Source of the DNA: Pseudolabrys sp.
GTDB taxonomy: Bacteria > Pseudomonadota > Alphaproteobacteria > Rhizobiales > Xanthobacteraceae
Length of the DNA: 64,000 nucleotides
Direction: 5' to 3'
Assembly (NCBI GenBank): GCA_026125895.1
Contig: JAHCKG010000001.1
Coordinates: forward strand, 1 to 64,000
Positions 8,013 through 18,792 of this stretch are shown here, in pieces. The notes beneath the pieces were generated by a model, which worked only from the letters and a program-made list of their open reading frames with translations, ran no database searches and was not told the DNA's origin. Each line of letters starts with the position of its first letter. Positions within the stretch are counted from its first letter, which is position 1. Position numbers and translations under genes: made by a program.

Positions 8013-9871
8013 GCCGGTTGTCGCGGCGCGGCGTTCTGATGGCTGGCGCAGCGGCGTTGGTAGCTTCGAAGCTCCCGTCGCAGGCTTTCGCACAGGCGCA
8101 AAGCCAACCACCCATCGCCCTCGACACCGACCGCCACGGCATGTCGGCCTTCGGCGACCTGGCGCTGGCGGCGGACTTCAAACACTTCCCTTACGTCAAT
8201 CCCGACGCGCCGAAAGGCGGCACTTATTCCGAAAACATCTCGCGGCGGACCTATAACGGCTCGTTTCTGACCTTCAACTCGCTCAACACCTACATCCTCA
8301 AGGGCGACGGCGCCTACGGCATGGACGCCACCTTTGCCACGCTGATGGCGCGGGCGAGCGACGAACCGGATGCCATGTACGGCTTCGCCGCCAAAAGCGT
8401 GCGCATCGTCGATGATGGACTAACCTATCGTTTCACCTTGCGCGACGGCCTCACGTTTCACGATGGCTCGGCGCTGACCGCGGACGACGTGGTGTGGTCG
8501 CTGAACACGCTGAAGGACAAGGGCCATCCGATCATCACGCAGTTGCTGCGCGATTTCGACAAGGCCGAAGCCGAGGGCGGCAAGGTGGTGATTGCGCGCT
8601 TCAAGGCCGGACGCGGCCGCGAGGTGCCGCTGTTCGTTGCCGGCCTGCCGATCTTCTCGAAGGCCTACTACACGAAGAAGACGTTCGACGAATCGACGCT
8701 CGATATTCCGCTCGGTTCGGGCGCCTACAAAGTCGGGCGCTTCGAGGCCGGGCGTTACATCGAGTTCGATCGTGTCAAGGATTGGTGGGGCGCCACGCTC
8801 CCGGTCGATGTCGGCCAGAACAATTTCGACACCATCCGCTACGAGTACTACCGGGATCGCGAGGTGGCCTTCGTCGGCTTCACCGCGCGCAATTACACCT
8901 TCCGCGAGGAATTCACCGCGCGCACCTGGGCGACGCGTTACGACTTCCCGGCGATCAAGGAAGGCAAGGTCAAGCGCGAGACCATCCCTGACGACACGCC
9001 GTCCGGCGCGCAGGGGTGGTTCATGAATACGCGGCGGCCGCAGTTCCAGGACCGCCGCGTGCGCGAGGCGCTGATCGACACCTTCGATTTCGAATACACC
9101 AACAAGAACATCATGTACGGCGCCTACGAGCGCACGCATTCGGTGTTCCAGAATTCGCCGCTGATGGCGACCGGCAAACCGGACGCCGCCGAGCTCAAGC
9201 TGCTCGAGCCGTTCCGCGGCAAGGTGCCGGACGAGGTGTTTGGCGAGCCCTATGTGCCGCCGGTGACGGACGGCAGCGGGACGGACCGCAAAGTGCTGCG
9301 CACGGCGGCGACGTTGCTCAACGAGGCCGGCATCGTGCTGAAGGACGGCAAGCGCATGCTGCCGAACGGACAGCCTTTCACCATCGAATTCCTGTCCGAA
9401 GAGCCGAGTTTCCAGCCGCATCACCTCACGTTCATCAAGAGCCTCGAGCTGCTCGGCTTTCAGGCCAGCTTGCGGCTCGTCGATCCGGTGCAGTACCGCG
9501 CCCGCGTCGATGATCGCGATTTCGACATCACCGTCGAACGCATGAGCTTTTCCTCGACCCCGGGCGACTCACTGCGCAGCTATTTCAGTTCGCAGGCGGC
9601 GAAAGCCAAAGGGTCGCAGAATCTCGCCGGCATCGCCGACCCGGCGATCGATGCGCTGGTTGAGAAGATCGTCGAGGTCTCGACCCGCGAGGAGATGACG
9701 GCGGCCTGCAAGGCGCTCGACCGTCTCATCCGCGCCGGGCGGTACTGGATTCCGCAGTGGTACCTGGCCTCGCACCGCATCGCCTATTGGGACGTGTTTG
9801 GCCGGCCGCAGCGCCAGCCGCGCTACTCAAGGGGCATCCCGGATACGTGGTGGGCGGCGGAGAAGAAATAG
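7955..9871 (+). CDS. Peptide ABC transporter substrate-binding protein, YejA-like (second copy)
   Basis: A 638-residue paralogue of the preceding binding protein, sharing order of motifs (GSGAYKVGRF, DYPA-type and FNTRRP-type segments) and the YejB/E/F neighbourhood. Two starts are possible. ATG 7955 has GAGG upstream but its first 20 residues (including PPTPTLPHKGGGG) are encoded by palindrome A1. TTG 8018 follows the G-rich end of A1 (8002-8013), which could serve as ribosome site, and would start directly at the Tat-like signal SRRGVLMAG with cleavage after AFA. Function is periplasmic peptide capture for the shared permease. Having two different binding proteins may widen the substrate range. 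Confidence 0.88.
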   Translation: MSESKLLPPTPTLPHKGGGGRLSRRGVLMAGAAALVASKLPSQAFAQAQSQPPIALDTDRHGMSAFGDLALAADFKHFPYVNPDAPKGGTYSENISRRTYNGSFLTFNSLNTYILKGDGAYGMDATFATLMARASDEPDAMYGFAAKSVRIVDDGLTYRFTLRDGLTFHDGSALTADDVVWSLNTLKDKGHPIITQLLRDFDKAEAEGGKVVIARFKAGRGREVPLFVAGLPIFSKAYYTKKTFDESTLDIPLGSGAYKVGRFEAGRYIEFDRVKDWWGATLPVDVGQNNFDTIRYEYYRDREVAFVGFTARNYTFREEFTARTWATRYDFPAIKEGKVKRETIPDDTPSGAQGWFMNTRRPQFQDRRVREALIDTFDFEYTNKNIMYGAYERTHSVFQNSPLMATGKPDAAELKLLEPFRGKVPDEVFGEPYVPPVTDGSGTDRKVLRTAATLLNEAGIVLKDGKRMLPNGQPFTIEFLSEEPSFQPHHLTFIKSLELLGFQASLRLVDPVQYRARVDDRDFDITVERMSFSSTPGDSLRSYFSSQAAKAKGSQNLAGIADPAIDALVEKIVEVSTREEMTAACKALDRLIRAGRYWIPQWYLASHRIAYWDVFGRPQRQPRYSRGIPDTWWAAEKK

Positions 9872-9872
9872 A

Positions 9873-9985
9873 CCGTCATCCTGAGGTGCGAGCGGCGAGA
9901 GCCGCGAGCTTCGAAGGATGGCAGCCCGTGACGCCTCGGCCGCTCCTCCTTCGAGGCGCGCTACGCGCGCACCTCAGGATGACGG
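9873..9985. repeat. Family C palindromic repeat, copy C1
   Basis: Starts CCGTCATCCTGAGGTGCG and ends as its inverse CGCACCTCAGGATGACGG, with internal GAAGGATG/TCCTTCGA arms. It fills the gap between the second yejA-like gene and yejB. Confidence 0.88.
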
Positions 9986-10025
9986 GTCAGGTGACGGCGA
10001 CAGGATAACGCGCTAACAGGACCCC

Positions 10026-11138
10026 ATGACCGCCTATATCCTACGCCGCCTGCTGTTCATCGTGCCGACCATGTTCGGCATCATGCTGGTGTCCTTCGTG
10101 GTGGTGCAGTTCGCGCCCGGCGGACCGGTGGAGCAGGTGATCGCCAAACTGTCGGGCTCCGACACCGGCGCCACCTCGCGCATTTCCGGCGCGCAAGGCG
10201 ATTTCAGCAACCGCGGCATGGCGCAGGGCGGCGGCAACGTCGACGCCGTCAACTCCAAGTACCGCGGCGCGCAGGGCCTCGACCCGGCCTTCATCAAGAA
10301 GCTGGAGAAGCAGTTTGGCTTCGACAAGCCGGCCTATGAGCGCTTCGGCATCATGCTGTGGAATTACATCCGCTTCGACTTTGGCTCCAGCTACTTCCGC
10401 GACGTCACGGTGCTGGAGCTGATCAAGGAAAAGCTGCCGGTGTCGATGTCGCTCGGCATCTGGATGACGCTGCTGACCTACCTGATCTCGATTCCGCTCG
10501 GCATCAAGAAGGCGGTCGATGCCGGCTCGCGCTTCGACATGTGGACCTCGACGGTCATCATCATCGGCTATGCCATTCCGGGCTTTCTGTTTGCCATCCT
10601 GCTCATCATCCTGTTCGCCGGCGGCTCGTTCTTCAACTGGTTCCCGTTGCGCGGACTGGTGTCTGACAATTTCTGGGCGATGCCCTGGTACAAGCAGATT
10701 CTCGATTATTTCTGGCACCTGACGTTGCCGATCCTGTCGATGGCGCTGGCGGCTTTCGCCACCATGACGCTGCTCACGAAGAACTCGTTCCTCGAGGAGA
10801 TCCGCAAGCAATATGTGCTGACTGCGCGCGCCAAGGGCTGCTCGCGCAACCAGGTGCTCTACGGCCACGTCTTTCGCAACGCGATGCTGATCGTCATCGC
10901 CGGCTTCCCGTCGGCCTTCGTCTCGGCGTTCTTCGCCGGCTCGCTGCTGATCGAGACCATCTTCTCGCTCGACGGGCTCGGCCTGCTCGGCTTCGAGAGC
11001 GTGCTCAACCGCGACTATCCGGTGGTCTTCGCCACGCTCTATATCTTCTCGCTGGTCGGCGTCGTCGTGAACCTGATCTCCGATCTCACGTATACGTGGA
11101 TCGATCCGCGCATCGATTTCGAGTCGCGGGAGGTCTGA
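10026..11138 (+). CDS. yejB: Microcin C/peptide ABC transporter permease YejB
   Basis: The 370-residue inner-membrane permease has the N-terminal helix typical of DppB/OppB proteins (residues 9-30), a periplasmic loop enlarged by Gly/Ser-rich sequence (about 45-85) as in YejB, and a transmembrane block from about 135 to 355. The cytoplasmic coupling (EAA-type) segment near residues 258-275 reads [15 protein letters not shown]. It pairs with YejE just downstream. Together with YejF it should move peptides delivered by the two binding proteins into the cytoplasm. Confidence 0.92.
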   Translation: MTAYILRRLLFIVPTMFGIMLVSFVVVQFAPGGPVEQVIAKLSGSDTGATSRISGAQGDFSNRGMAQGGGNVDAVNSKYRGAQGLDPAFIKKLEKQFGFDKPAYERFGIMLWNYIRFDFGSSYFRDVTVLELIKEKLPVSMSLGIWMTLLTYLISIPLGIKKAVDAGSRFDMWTSTVIIIGYAIPGFLFAILLIILFAGGSFFNWFPLRGLVSDNFWAMPWYKQILDYFWHLTLPILSMALAAFATMTLLTKNSFLEEIRKQYVLTARAKGCSRNQVLYGHVFRNAMLIVIAGFPSAFVSAFFAGSLLIETIFSLDGLGLLGFESVLNRDYPVVFATLYIFSLVGVVVNLISDLTYTWIDPRIDFESREV

Positions 11139-11141
11139 GCC

Positions 11142-12320
11142 GTGGACGCCCGCGCAGCAAATGCCGCGACCGTGACGCCGACCGGGCCGGAGCCCGTGAC
11201 CCGCGGCCGCTTCAGTCTGTCGCCGCTCAACCGGCGGCGCTGGGAGAACTTCAAGACCAACCGGCGCGGATACTGGTCGCTGTGGCTGTTCCTGGCGATG
11301 TTCATCATTTCGCTGTTCGCCGAGTTCGTCGCCAACGACAAGCCGATCTTCATTCATGTCAACGGCCGCTCGTTCTTCCCGGCGGTGTTCATCTATCCCG
11401 ACACGGCCTTCGCCAAGGAGAAGGACCCGCTGCTGTTCGGCACCGCCGCGGATTATCGCGACGACTATCTGATGGGGCTGATCCGGAAGGAGGGCGGCGT
11501 GGTGGTCTGGCCGCCGATCCCGTTCTCCTATTCGACACAGGTGTCGAAGCCGCCGTCGCCGTTCCCGTCGAAACCGACCTGGGCGCTGACGGAAAAGGAT
11601 TGCGAATTCGCCGCCAAGAACAATTTCGCCAAGTGCGGCACGCTGGAATACAATTGGCTCGGCACCGACGACGGCGGCCGCGACGTGCTGGCGCGGCTGA
11701 TCTACGGCTTCCGCATTTCGGTGCTGTTCGGCCTGTGCCTGACGATTGCGTCGTCGATCATCGGCATCGCCGCCGGCGCGGTGCAGGGTTATTTCGGCGG
11801 CTGGACCGATCTGTTGTTCCAGCGCTTCATCGAGATCTGGACCTCGGTGCCGGAGCTCTATCTGCTGCTGATCATCTCGTCGATCCTGGTGCCGGGATTC
11901 TTCGTGCTGCTCGGCATCCTGCTGCTGTTCTCGTGGGTGCGGCTGGTCGGGCTGGTGCGCGCCGAATTCCTGCGCGGCCGCAATTTCGAATATATCCAGG
12001 CGGCGCGTGCGCTCGGCGTCGGCAACATGACCATCATCTTCCGCCACCTGCTGCCGAACGCGATGGTGGCGACGCTGACCTTTGTGCCGTTCATCCTGTC
12101 GTCGTCGGTGATGACGCTGACGGCGCTCGATTTCCTCGGCTTCGGCCTGCCGCCGGGTTCGCCGTCGCTCGGCGAACTCTTGAGCCAGGGCAAGGCCAAC
12201 ATCCAGGCGCCGTGGCTCGGCCTCACCGGCTTCTTCGCCATCGCCATCATGCTGTCGCTGCTGATCTTCATCGGCGAGGCGGTGCGCGACGCCTTCGACC
12301 CGCGCAAGACGTTCCGGTGA
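11142..12320 (+). CDS. yejE: Microcin C/peptide ABC transporter permease YejE
   Basis: The 392-residue second permease starts at GTG 11142, three bases after the yejB stop, with GGGAGG about 8 bases upstream. Residues 45-65 are the first membrane helix, followed by a large periplasmic insertion characteristic of YejE (about 70-170) and the conserved LGTDDGGRDVLARLIYG motif of DppC-like permeases, then five membrane helices. The coupling segment is near residue 280. The tight spacing points to translation coupled with yejB. Confidence 0.92.
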   Translation: MDARAANAATVTPTGPEPVTRGRFSLSPLNRRRWENFKTNRRGYWSLWLFLAMFIISLFAEFVANDKPIFIHVNGRSFFPAVFIYPDTAFAKEKDPLLFGTAADYRDDYLMGLIRKEGGVVVWPPIPFSYSTQVSKPPSPFPSKPTWALTEKDCEFAAKNNFAKCGTLEYNWLGTDDGGRDVLARLIYGFRISVLFGLCLTIASSIIGIAAGAVQGYFGGWTDLLFQRFIEIWTSVPELYLLLIISSILVPGFFVLLGILLLFSWVRLVGLVRAEFLRGRNFEYIQAARALGVGNMTIIFRHLLPNAMVATLTFVPFILSSSVMTLTALDFLGFGLPPGSPSLGELLSQGKANIQAPWLGLTGFFAIAIMLSLLIFIGEAVRDAFDPRKTFR

Positions 12321-12325
12321 GCAAC

Positions 12326-13954
<1,629 letters not shown>

Positions 13955-14572
13955 ATGGGCAAGCTGCCGGTCGATCGCGCCGCGGACGTCGAGCTCGGCG
14001 AGCCGGAGATCCTGGCTACGGGCTATCGCGACTATCGCCGCTACCGTCTGACGCTGCGCAACGACGGTCATGCGCCGCTCCGGCAGGAGCGCGACATTCT
14101 GATCGCCGGCCAGGTCATCGCGGTGCTGCCTGTCGATCCGGGGCGCGGCGAAGTGGTTCTGATCCGGCAGTTTCGTCTGGCCGCCCATCTCGCTACGGGC
14201 AAAGGCGAGATGATGGAGATCGTCGCCGGGGGCGTCGAGGCTCATGAAGATGCCGCCGCGGCCGCGCGGCGTGAATGCGAGGAGGAGATCGGCGTCGCGC
14301 CGGACAAATTGGTCGAGCTCTTCAGTTTCATGACGACGCCGGGAATCACCAACGAGAGCATCGTTCTGTTTCTGGCGAGCGTCGATGCCTCGCGCGTGCC
14401 GCCGCGATCCGGCGCGGCCGGAGAGGGCGAGCGCATCGAGACGATCCGGTTGCCGATCGATGAAGCCGTGGCGCTTGTGCAACGTGGCGGCATCGCCAAC
14501 GGGCCGCTGATCCTGGCGCTGCAATGGCTGGCGCTCAACCGGGCGCGGCTTGGCGAGTTGCTGGGTGCCTGA
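13955..14572 (+). CDS. NUDIX hydrolase, ADP-ribose pyrophosphatase-like
   Basis: The 205-residue protein has a complete Nudix box at residues 92-114 (GGVEAHED then RECEEEIGV), with catalytic Glu residues intact, and an N-terminal extension like that of NudF/ADP-ribose pyrophosphatases. Such enzymes split nucleoside diphosphates linked to another moiety. The ATG directly follows the yejF stop with no spacer, so it is translated as part of the yej operon. Its substrate is not evident; the link to peptide import may only be transcriptional. Confidence 0.85.
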   Translation: MGKLPVDRAADVELGEPEILATGYRDYRRYRLTLRNDGHAPLRQERDILIAGQVIAVLPVDPGRGEVVLIRQFRLAAHLATGKGEMMEIVAGGVEAHEDAAAAARRECEEEIGVAPDKLVELFSFMTTPGITNESIVLFLASVDASRVPPRSGAAGEGERIETIRLPIDEAVALVQRGGIANGPLILALQWLALNRARLGELLGA

Positions 14573-14596
14573 TCTCACATATTGTTGATTCGCAAT

Positions 14597-15328
14597 ATGA
14601 CCGGGCAATCGGGCATGAGCATCGCAGGTTTATCGGGAGTATTGGCCGTGGCCGCTGCGCTTCGTTTCGCCGTTCTATCGCTGGTTCTTATGCTCGGCTC
14701 GCTCGCCGCTCAGGCCGATGAAGGGCAATTTCCGATCATGGCCGACGACGGCTCGGTGATCGCCAATCACAGCGTGCCGCCGGAACTGGTCGAGCGCATC
14801 GAGATGTTGAAGAACATCGTCGTCGTCGCCAATCCGAAGGGCAAGGTGACGCTGTACGAGTTCTACGATTTCAACTGCCCCTATTGCCGCCGCGCCTCGC
14901 TCGATCTTGCCGAACTGACGCAAACCAACAAGAACGTGCGCCTGGTGCTGGTGCCGTTTCCGGTGCTCGGCATTCCGTCGATCCTGGCGGCGCGCGTCGA
15001 ATATGCCGTGGCGAAAATGGCCTCGCCCGAGGACTTCTACAAATTCCATCATCTCGTTTACGCCGGCCGCGGCACCATCGACGACCAGCGCGCCTTCGCG
15101 GCAGCGAAGGAAATCGGCCTGGAGACCGTCGAGGTGCGCAAGGTCGCCAGCGAGGACCAGTTCGCGACCGTGATGAAGGAGCATCTGCGCGTCGGCGATC
15201 AGCTCGGCATCCAGGCCACGCCCGGCATCATCGTCGGCGGCGTCGCCATCGTCGGCTACCCGGGCAAGAAGGCGCTGACGCAGGTGGTCGAGGCGGTCGC
15301 CAAATGCGGCACGGTGATGTGCCCGTGA
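14597..15328 (+). CDS. DsbA family exported thiol:disulfide oxidoreductase
   Basis: The 243-residue protein has a signal peptide (hydrophobic core about 16-38, cleavage after AQA) and a DsbA-type thioredoxin fold with active-site CPYC at 94-97 and the cis-proline segment QATPG near 213. It resembles the DsbA/Com1 or DSBA-like oxidoreductases that form or rearrange periplasmic disulfides. The start is uncertain: ATG 14597 is used; ATG 14615 or TTG 14582 are alternatives, and none has a strong ribosome site. A 7-bp inverted repeat overlaps this start codon. Confidence 0.85.
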   Translation: MTGQSGMSIAGLSGVLAVAAALRFAVLSLVLMLGSLAAQADEGQFPIMADDGSVIANHSVPPELVERIEMLKNIVVVANPKGKVTLYEFYDFNCPYCRRASLDLAELTQTNKNVRLVLVPFPVLGIPSILAARVEYAVAKMASPEDFYKFHHLVYAGRGTIDDQRAFAAAKEIGLETVEVRKVASEDQFATVMKEHLRVGDQLGIQATPGIIVGGVAIVGYPGKKALTQVVEAVAKCGTVMCP

Positions 15329-15334
15329 GTTTCG

Positions 15335-15443
15335 GTCGTCCCCGCGAAGGCGGGGACCCATAAACTCCGGCGTCAAAGATGTTTGGCCGCCGTGCCGATG
15401 GCGGGTTCAGTGGCTATGGGTCCCCGCCTTCGCGGGGACGACA
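15335..15443. repeat. Family E palindromic repeat, copy E1
   Basis: Outer arms GTCGTCCCCGCGAAGGCGGG and its inverse surround a spacer with ACCCATA/TATGGGT. It separates the convergent DsbA-like and NlpC/P60 genes. Confidence 0.88.
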
Positions 15444-15448
15444 AGTAG

Positions 15449-16282
15449 TCACACGCGCTTCACACTCGTCACGTCGCTGCCCGACGCCTTGATGCGCGCA
15501 ACCGCATCGGCGATGGGTTCGATCGCCGTCATCATGTGATGGGCATTGGCGTGAATCATCGTTTCTGCGTCGCGGGCGATGGCGACGTGGCCCTTCCAGA
15601 ATATGAGATCGCCGCGGCGGATGTCCGACAGCGCCACGGTCTGGCCGAGCGCCTGTTCCTGCATGTAGGTGTCGCGCGGGCAGGTGCAGCCGACGGCTTG
15701 CAAAGCGAGCTGCACCAGTCCCGAGCAGTCGATGCCGAGCCACGACTTGCCGCCCCAGAGGTAAGGCGTACTGACGAACATCTCGGCGATGGCGACGAAG
15801 TCATCGCGCCCGGCGTCGAGCGGCGCGACATGGCTCAGCGGGTAGTGCCAGCCGTAGCCGTCCACGGCGAAGCTGTCGGTCGTTCTCGCGACGGCAATGC
15901 CCGCGCCCATCGTCAGTGCGATCATCGGTGGCAGCTTGATGTTGGCTGCCGGAAATCCAAAGGTGCGCGGCACGGCAACGCGATGCGTCGGCGTTGCGCC
16001 GACAGGACCTAGCGCGTTGGCCGACAGATAGCCGACATAACCGTCGCTCTCGAGTTGGCCCCAGGCCCAGCCTTCCTCGCTGATCTCGTAAACCGTCACG
16101 CGCTCGCCCTTCAGAGCCTGGGTGTCGAGCGCGGCTTCATGCGCGGGGTCGCGGCGCAGATCGGCGACCGGCTCGATCACTTCGTACAGCGTGCCTTCGA
16201 CGAACTGCGCGGCCTCGACCTTGCCGCGCAGGTGCGCGGCGGCGAGGTCGGGGCGGTAGGGATTGAGGCGGGGATCGAGCAT
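15449..16282 (-). CDS. NlpC/P60 family cell-wall peptidase with SH3-like domains
   Basis: The 277-residue protein has an N-terminal region with one clear bacterial SH3-like segment (about 35-95, including GERVTVYE and GWAWGQLESDGYVGY) and a second weaker one, then an NlpC/P60 domain from about 155 to 265. The catalytic Cys is C186 in DCSGLV, the His is H232 in KGHVAI, and H244 is the likely third polar residue. These enzymes cleave peptide stems of peptidoglycan, commonly gamma-D-Glu-diaminopimelate bonds. No signal peptide is visible, so it may act on imported or recycled wall peptides. It sits 145 bases downstream of a cytosolic aminopeptidase gene in the same direction, consistent with peptide degradation. 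Confidence 0.88.
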   Translation of the reverse strand: MLDPRLNPYRPDLAAAHLRGKVEAAQFVEGTLYEVIEPVADLRRDPAHEAALDTQALKGERVTVYEISEEGWAWGQLESDGYVGYLSANALGPVGATPTHRVAVPRTFGFPAANIKLPPMIALTMGAGIAVARTTDSFAVDGYGWHYPLSHVAPLDAGRDDFVAIAEMFVSTPYLWGGKSWLGIDCSGLVQLALQAVGCTCPRDTYMQEQALGQTVALSDIRRGDLIFWKGHVAIARDAETMIHANAHHMMTAIEPIADAVARIKASGSDVTSVKRV

Positions 16283-16309
16283 TTAGCTGTCCGCATACTC
16301 TGTGCTGTT

Positions 16310-16407
16310 CCCTCCCCCCTTGTGGGGGAGGGTTAGGGAGGGGGGTGATAGCGGTGCCGACAATTGTGACCCCCACCCCCAACCCCTCCCCACAAGGGGG
16401 AGGGGAG
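16310..16407. repeat. Family A palindromic repeat, copy A2
   Basis: Arms CCCTCCCCCCTTGTGGGGGA and CCCCTCCCCACAAGGGGGAG. It lies between the two peptidase genes, close to the 3' end of the aminopeptidase gene. Confidence 0.87.
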
Positions 16408-16427
16408 TTTTCAGAATACGTGTCTTC

Positions 16428-17798
16428 TCAGCCGTATTTCTCAACGAGCACCTTATACAGTGCCCGGGCCGCCATCAGCTCGGCGCCCTCGGGGCGCCCT
16501 GGCCGCGCCGACGGCGTCCAGGCGAAGATGTCGAAATGCAGCCAGGACGGCGCATCGACGAACTTCTTCAGGAACAGCGCGGCGATGATGGCGCCGCCGA
16601 AACCGTCGCTGCCGATATTGTTGATGTCGGAGACGCGCGAATCGAGTTGTGCCTCATAGGGCTGCCATAGCGGCAGACGCCACACCGGATCGTTTTCGGC
16701 GAGGCCGGCCTTGCCCATGTCGGCGGCCAGCTTGTCGTCATTGCTGAACAACGCCGGCAGTTGCGCGCCGAGCGCGACGCGGGCGGCGCCGGTGAGCGTG
16801 GCGAAATCGGCGAGCAATGCCGGCTTGTCCTCGCAGGCCAGCGTCAGCGCATCGGCGAGCACGAGTCGGCCCTCGGCGTCGGTGTTGCCGATCTCGACCG
16901 TCAGTCCCTTGCGCGAGGCGTAGACATCGCGCGGACGGAAGCTCTTGCCCGACACAGAATTCTCGACTGCCGGGATCAGGACGCGCAGGCGCAGCTTCAT
17001 CTTGCTGGCCATGATCATGTGCGCGAGGCCGAGCACGCTGGCGGCGCCGCCCATGTCCTTCTTCATGTTGAGCATGCCGCTCGACGGCTTGATGTCGAGG
17101 CCGCCGGTGTCGAAGCACACGCCCTTGCCGACGAGGGTGACCTTGGGGTCCTTCTCCTTGCCCCAGGTGATGTCGATCAGCCGTGGCGCGCGCGGCGAGC
17201 CCATGCCGACCGCATGGATCAGCGGGAAATCCTTTGCGAGCTTCTCGCCGCCAGTCACCTGGATCTTGGCGCCGTGCGCAGACGCGAGCTTGCGGGCGGC
17301 GGCCTCGAGTTCATCCGGCCCCATGTCGTTCGCCGGCGTATTGATCAGGTCGCGGGCGAGCGCGACGCCTTCGGCGATTCGGCTGACGTCGTCGCCGTCG
17401 ACGCCCTTCGGCACGACGAGCCGCACTTTGCGCGTATCGCCCTTGCGGTAGCGGGTGAACTGGTAGGCGCCGGTGGCGAAGGCCAGCGCCGCGAGGCGGG
17501 CATCGTGCGGCGCATTGGCGAAGCGGTAAGTGCCGGCCGGCAGCAAGTTGACGAGGGCGCCCGGGCGGAAGGCGTCGATCGGATCGCCGGGCTTCTCCAG
17601 GCCGAACAGCACCCCGGCGAGCTTGCCGTCCTGGGCCGGGATCAGCAGCAGCTTACCCGGCTTGGCCTCAAAACCCGCGGCAGCGGCAAAGGTGCGCTCG
17701 CGGTCGCCGAAACCCGCCAGCACCGCCTGCGCATTGCCGGCGTGAACGAACCAGATTGGGGTGCCGCGCGCTTCGCCGGCGGCAAAAACGGGGTGCAT
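16428..17798 (-). CDS. Leucyl aminopeptidase family protein (M17)
   Basis: The 456-residue cytosolic metallopeptidase has the M17 catalytic domain in its C-terminal two thirds. The metal/active-site segments GKGVCFDTGGLDIKP and NTDAEGRLVLADAL are intact, and the catalytic Lys and Arg are retained. M17 enzymes release N-terminal residues from peptides using two metal ions. It differs from classical PepA in the N-terminal domain, so I give no symbol. It has a CGGAG ribosome site before ATG 17798, and is followed by the NlpC/P60 gene on the same strand. Confidence 0.92.
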   Translation of the reverse strand: MHPVFAAGEARGTPIWFVHAGNAQAVLAGFGDRERTFAAAAGFEAKPGKLLLIPAQDGKLAGVLFGLEKPGDPIDAFRPGALVNLLPAGTYRFANAPHDARLAALAFATGAYQFTRYRKGDTRKVRLVVPKGVDGDDVSRIAEGVALARDLINTPANDMGPDELEAAARKLASAHGAKIQVTGGEKLAKDFPLIHAVGMGSPRAPRLIDITWGKEKDPKVTLVGKGVCFDTGGLDIKPSSGMLNMKKDMGGAASVLGLAHMIMASKMKLRLRVLIPAVENSVSGKSFRPRDVYASRKGLTVEIGNTDAEGRLVLADALTLACEDKPALLADFATLTGAARVALGAQLPALFSNDDKLAADMGKAGLAENDPVWRLPLWQPYEAQLDSRVSDINNIGSDGFGGAIIAALFLKKFVDAPSWLHFDIFAWTPSARPGRPEGAELMAARALYKVLVEKYG

Positions 17799-17852
17799 TC
17801 GAGGCTCCGTTAGTTGTCGGACGGCTTATAGGCCAAACATCGGCTTGCTTCA

Positions 17853-17875
17853 CCTCCCCCTGGAGGGGAGGGTGA
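17853..17875. repeat. Half-unit of family A repeat (A3)
   Basis: A single short hairpin, CCTCCCCCTGGAGGGGAGGG, resembling one arm-pair of the family A element, in the 122-base gap between the divergent aminopeptidase and tadD genes. Confidence 0.7.
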
Positions 17876-17920
17876 AGGCGAATTAACCACTCGTTAGGGT
17901 TAACGTTTTATTGCTGGACC

Positions 17921-18775
17921 ATGCCGCCGCAAGTCTTCCCTCGCATCAGCGGGATGCCCATGCGTCACTTTTCCCCCGGGACGCGCCGTATGCTCGCCTC
18001 CGCCGCGCTTGCCGCAGTGCTGGCGCTCGGTCTGACCGGCTGCAACACCACCAATTCGGACGTCACCGGTTCGATCGGGAACATCCGCGCCAGCGCCGAC
18101 GACAATCCGCGCAGCGACGCCGAATGGCGCCAGTCGATGGAGGCCTGGGGCGCGCGCTACCGCCAGGATCAGTCGAGCGCCGAAGCTGCCATCAAATACG
18201 CGCGCGCGCTGCGCGCTATCGGCCAGCGGGCGCAGGCCGTGGCGGTGCTGGAGCAGGCGGCGATCCGCAATCCGCAGAACATGGCGCTGCTCGGCGAATA
18301 TGGCCGTGCGCTCGCAGCTGCCGGCAATTTGCAGCAGGCGCTCGATGTGCTCAGCCGCGCCCATACGCCGGACAACCCCGACTGGCGCGTTCTCAACGCC
18401 CAGGGCGCGGTACTCGATCAGCTCGGCCGTCACCCCGAGGCGCAGCAGCATTACACCTCGGCGCTCAAGCTGATGCCGGACGAGCCGTCGGTGCTGTCCA
18501 ATCTCGGTCTGTCCTATCTGCTGATGAAGGATCTGAAGCGCGCCGAGGACACCTTGCGCCGCGCCGCGGCGCAGCCGGGCGCCGAGCCGAAGGTGCGTCA
18601 AAATCTGGCGCTGGTGGTCGGCCTGCGCGGCAAGTTCGCCGATGCCGAGCAGATCGCCCGTCAGGGCCTGCCTCCTGAGGAAGCGGCCGCCAATGTCGAT
18701 TATCTCAAGCAGGTCTTGGCCGAGCGCAAGCGGAGCGGCAAGAACTATGTGCCGCCGCCGAATCCGGGCGGCTGA
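17921..18775 (+). CDS. tadD: Tad pilus assembly lipoprotein TadD (TPR protein)
   Basis: The 284-residue protein has an N-terminal lipoprotein signal (core ASAALAAVLALGLTGC; the Cys would be lipidated) followed by tandem tetratricopeptide-like helix pairs over about residues 70-260. TadD proteins are outer-membrane lipoproteins that help the secretin assemble in Tad pilus systems. The gene is convergent with tadC (17 bases between stops), supporting the assignment. Start choice is uncertain: ATG 17921, 17954, 17960 and 17990 are all in frame; the later ones give a more typical short signal peptide. Confidence 0.85.
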   Translation: MPPQVFPRISGMPMRHFSPGTRRMLASAALAAVLALGLTGCNTTNSDVTGSIGNIRASADDNPRSDAEWRQSMEAWGARYRQDQSSAEAAIKYARALRAIGQRAQAVAVLEQAAIRNPQNMALLGEYGRALAAAGNLQQALDVLSRAHTPDNPDWRVLNAQGAVLDQLGRHPEAQQHYTSALKLMPDEPSVLSNLGLSYLLMKDLKRAEDTLRRAAAQPGAEPKVRQNLALVVGLRGKFADAEQIARQGLPPEEAAANVDYLKQVLAERKRSGKNYVPPPNPGG

Positions 18776-18792
18776 CACGACCTGGGTCGCGG

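Noticed and set aside
15335-15443. Rho-independent terminator role as the sole explanation of family E palindromes
   Set aside because: They lack T runs, have conserved long arms far beyond a terminator's need, and occur also inside coding frames and upstream of genes.
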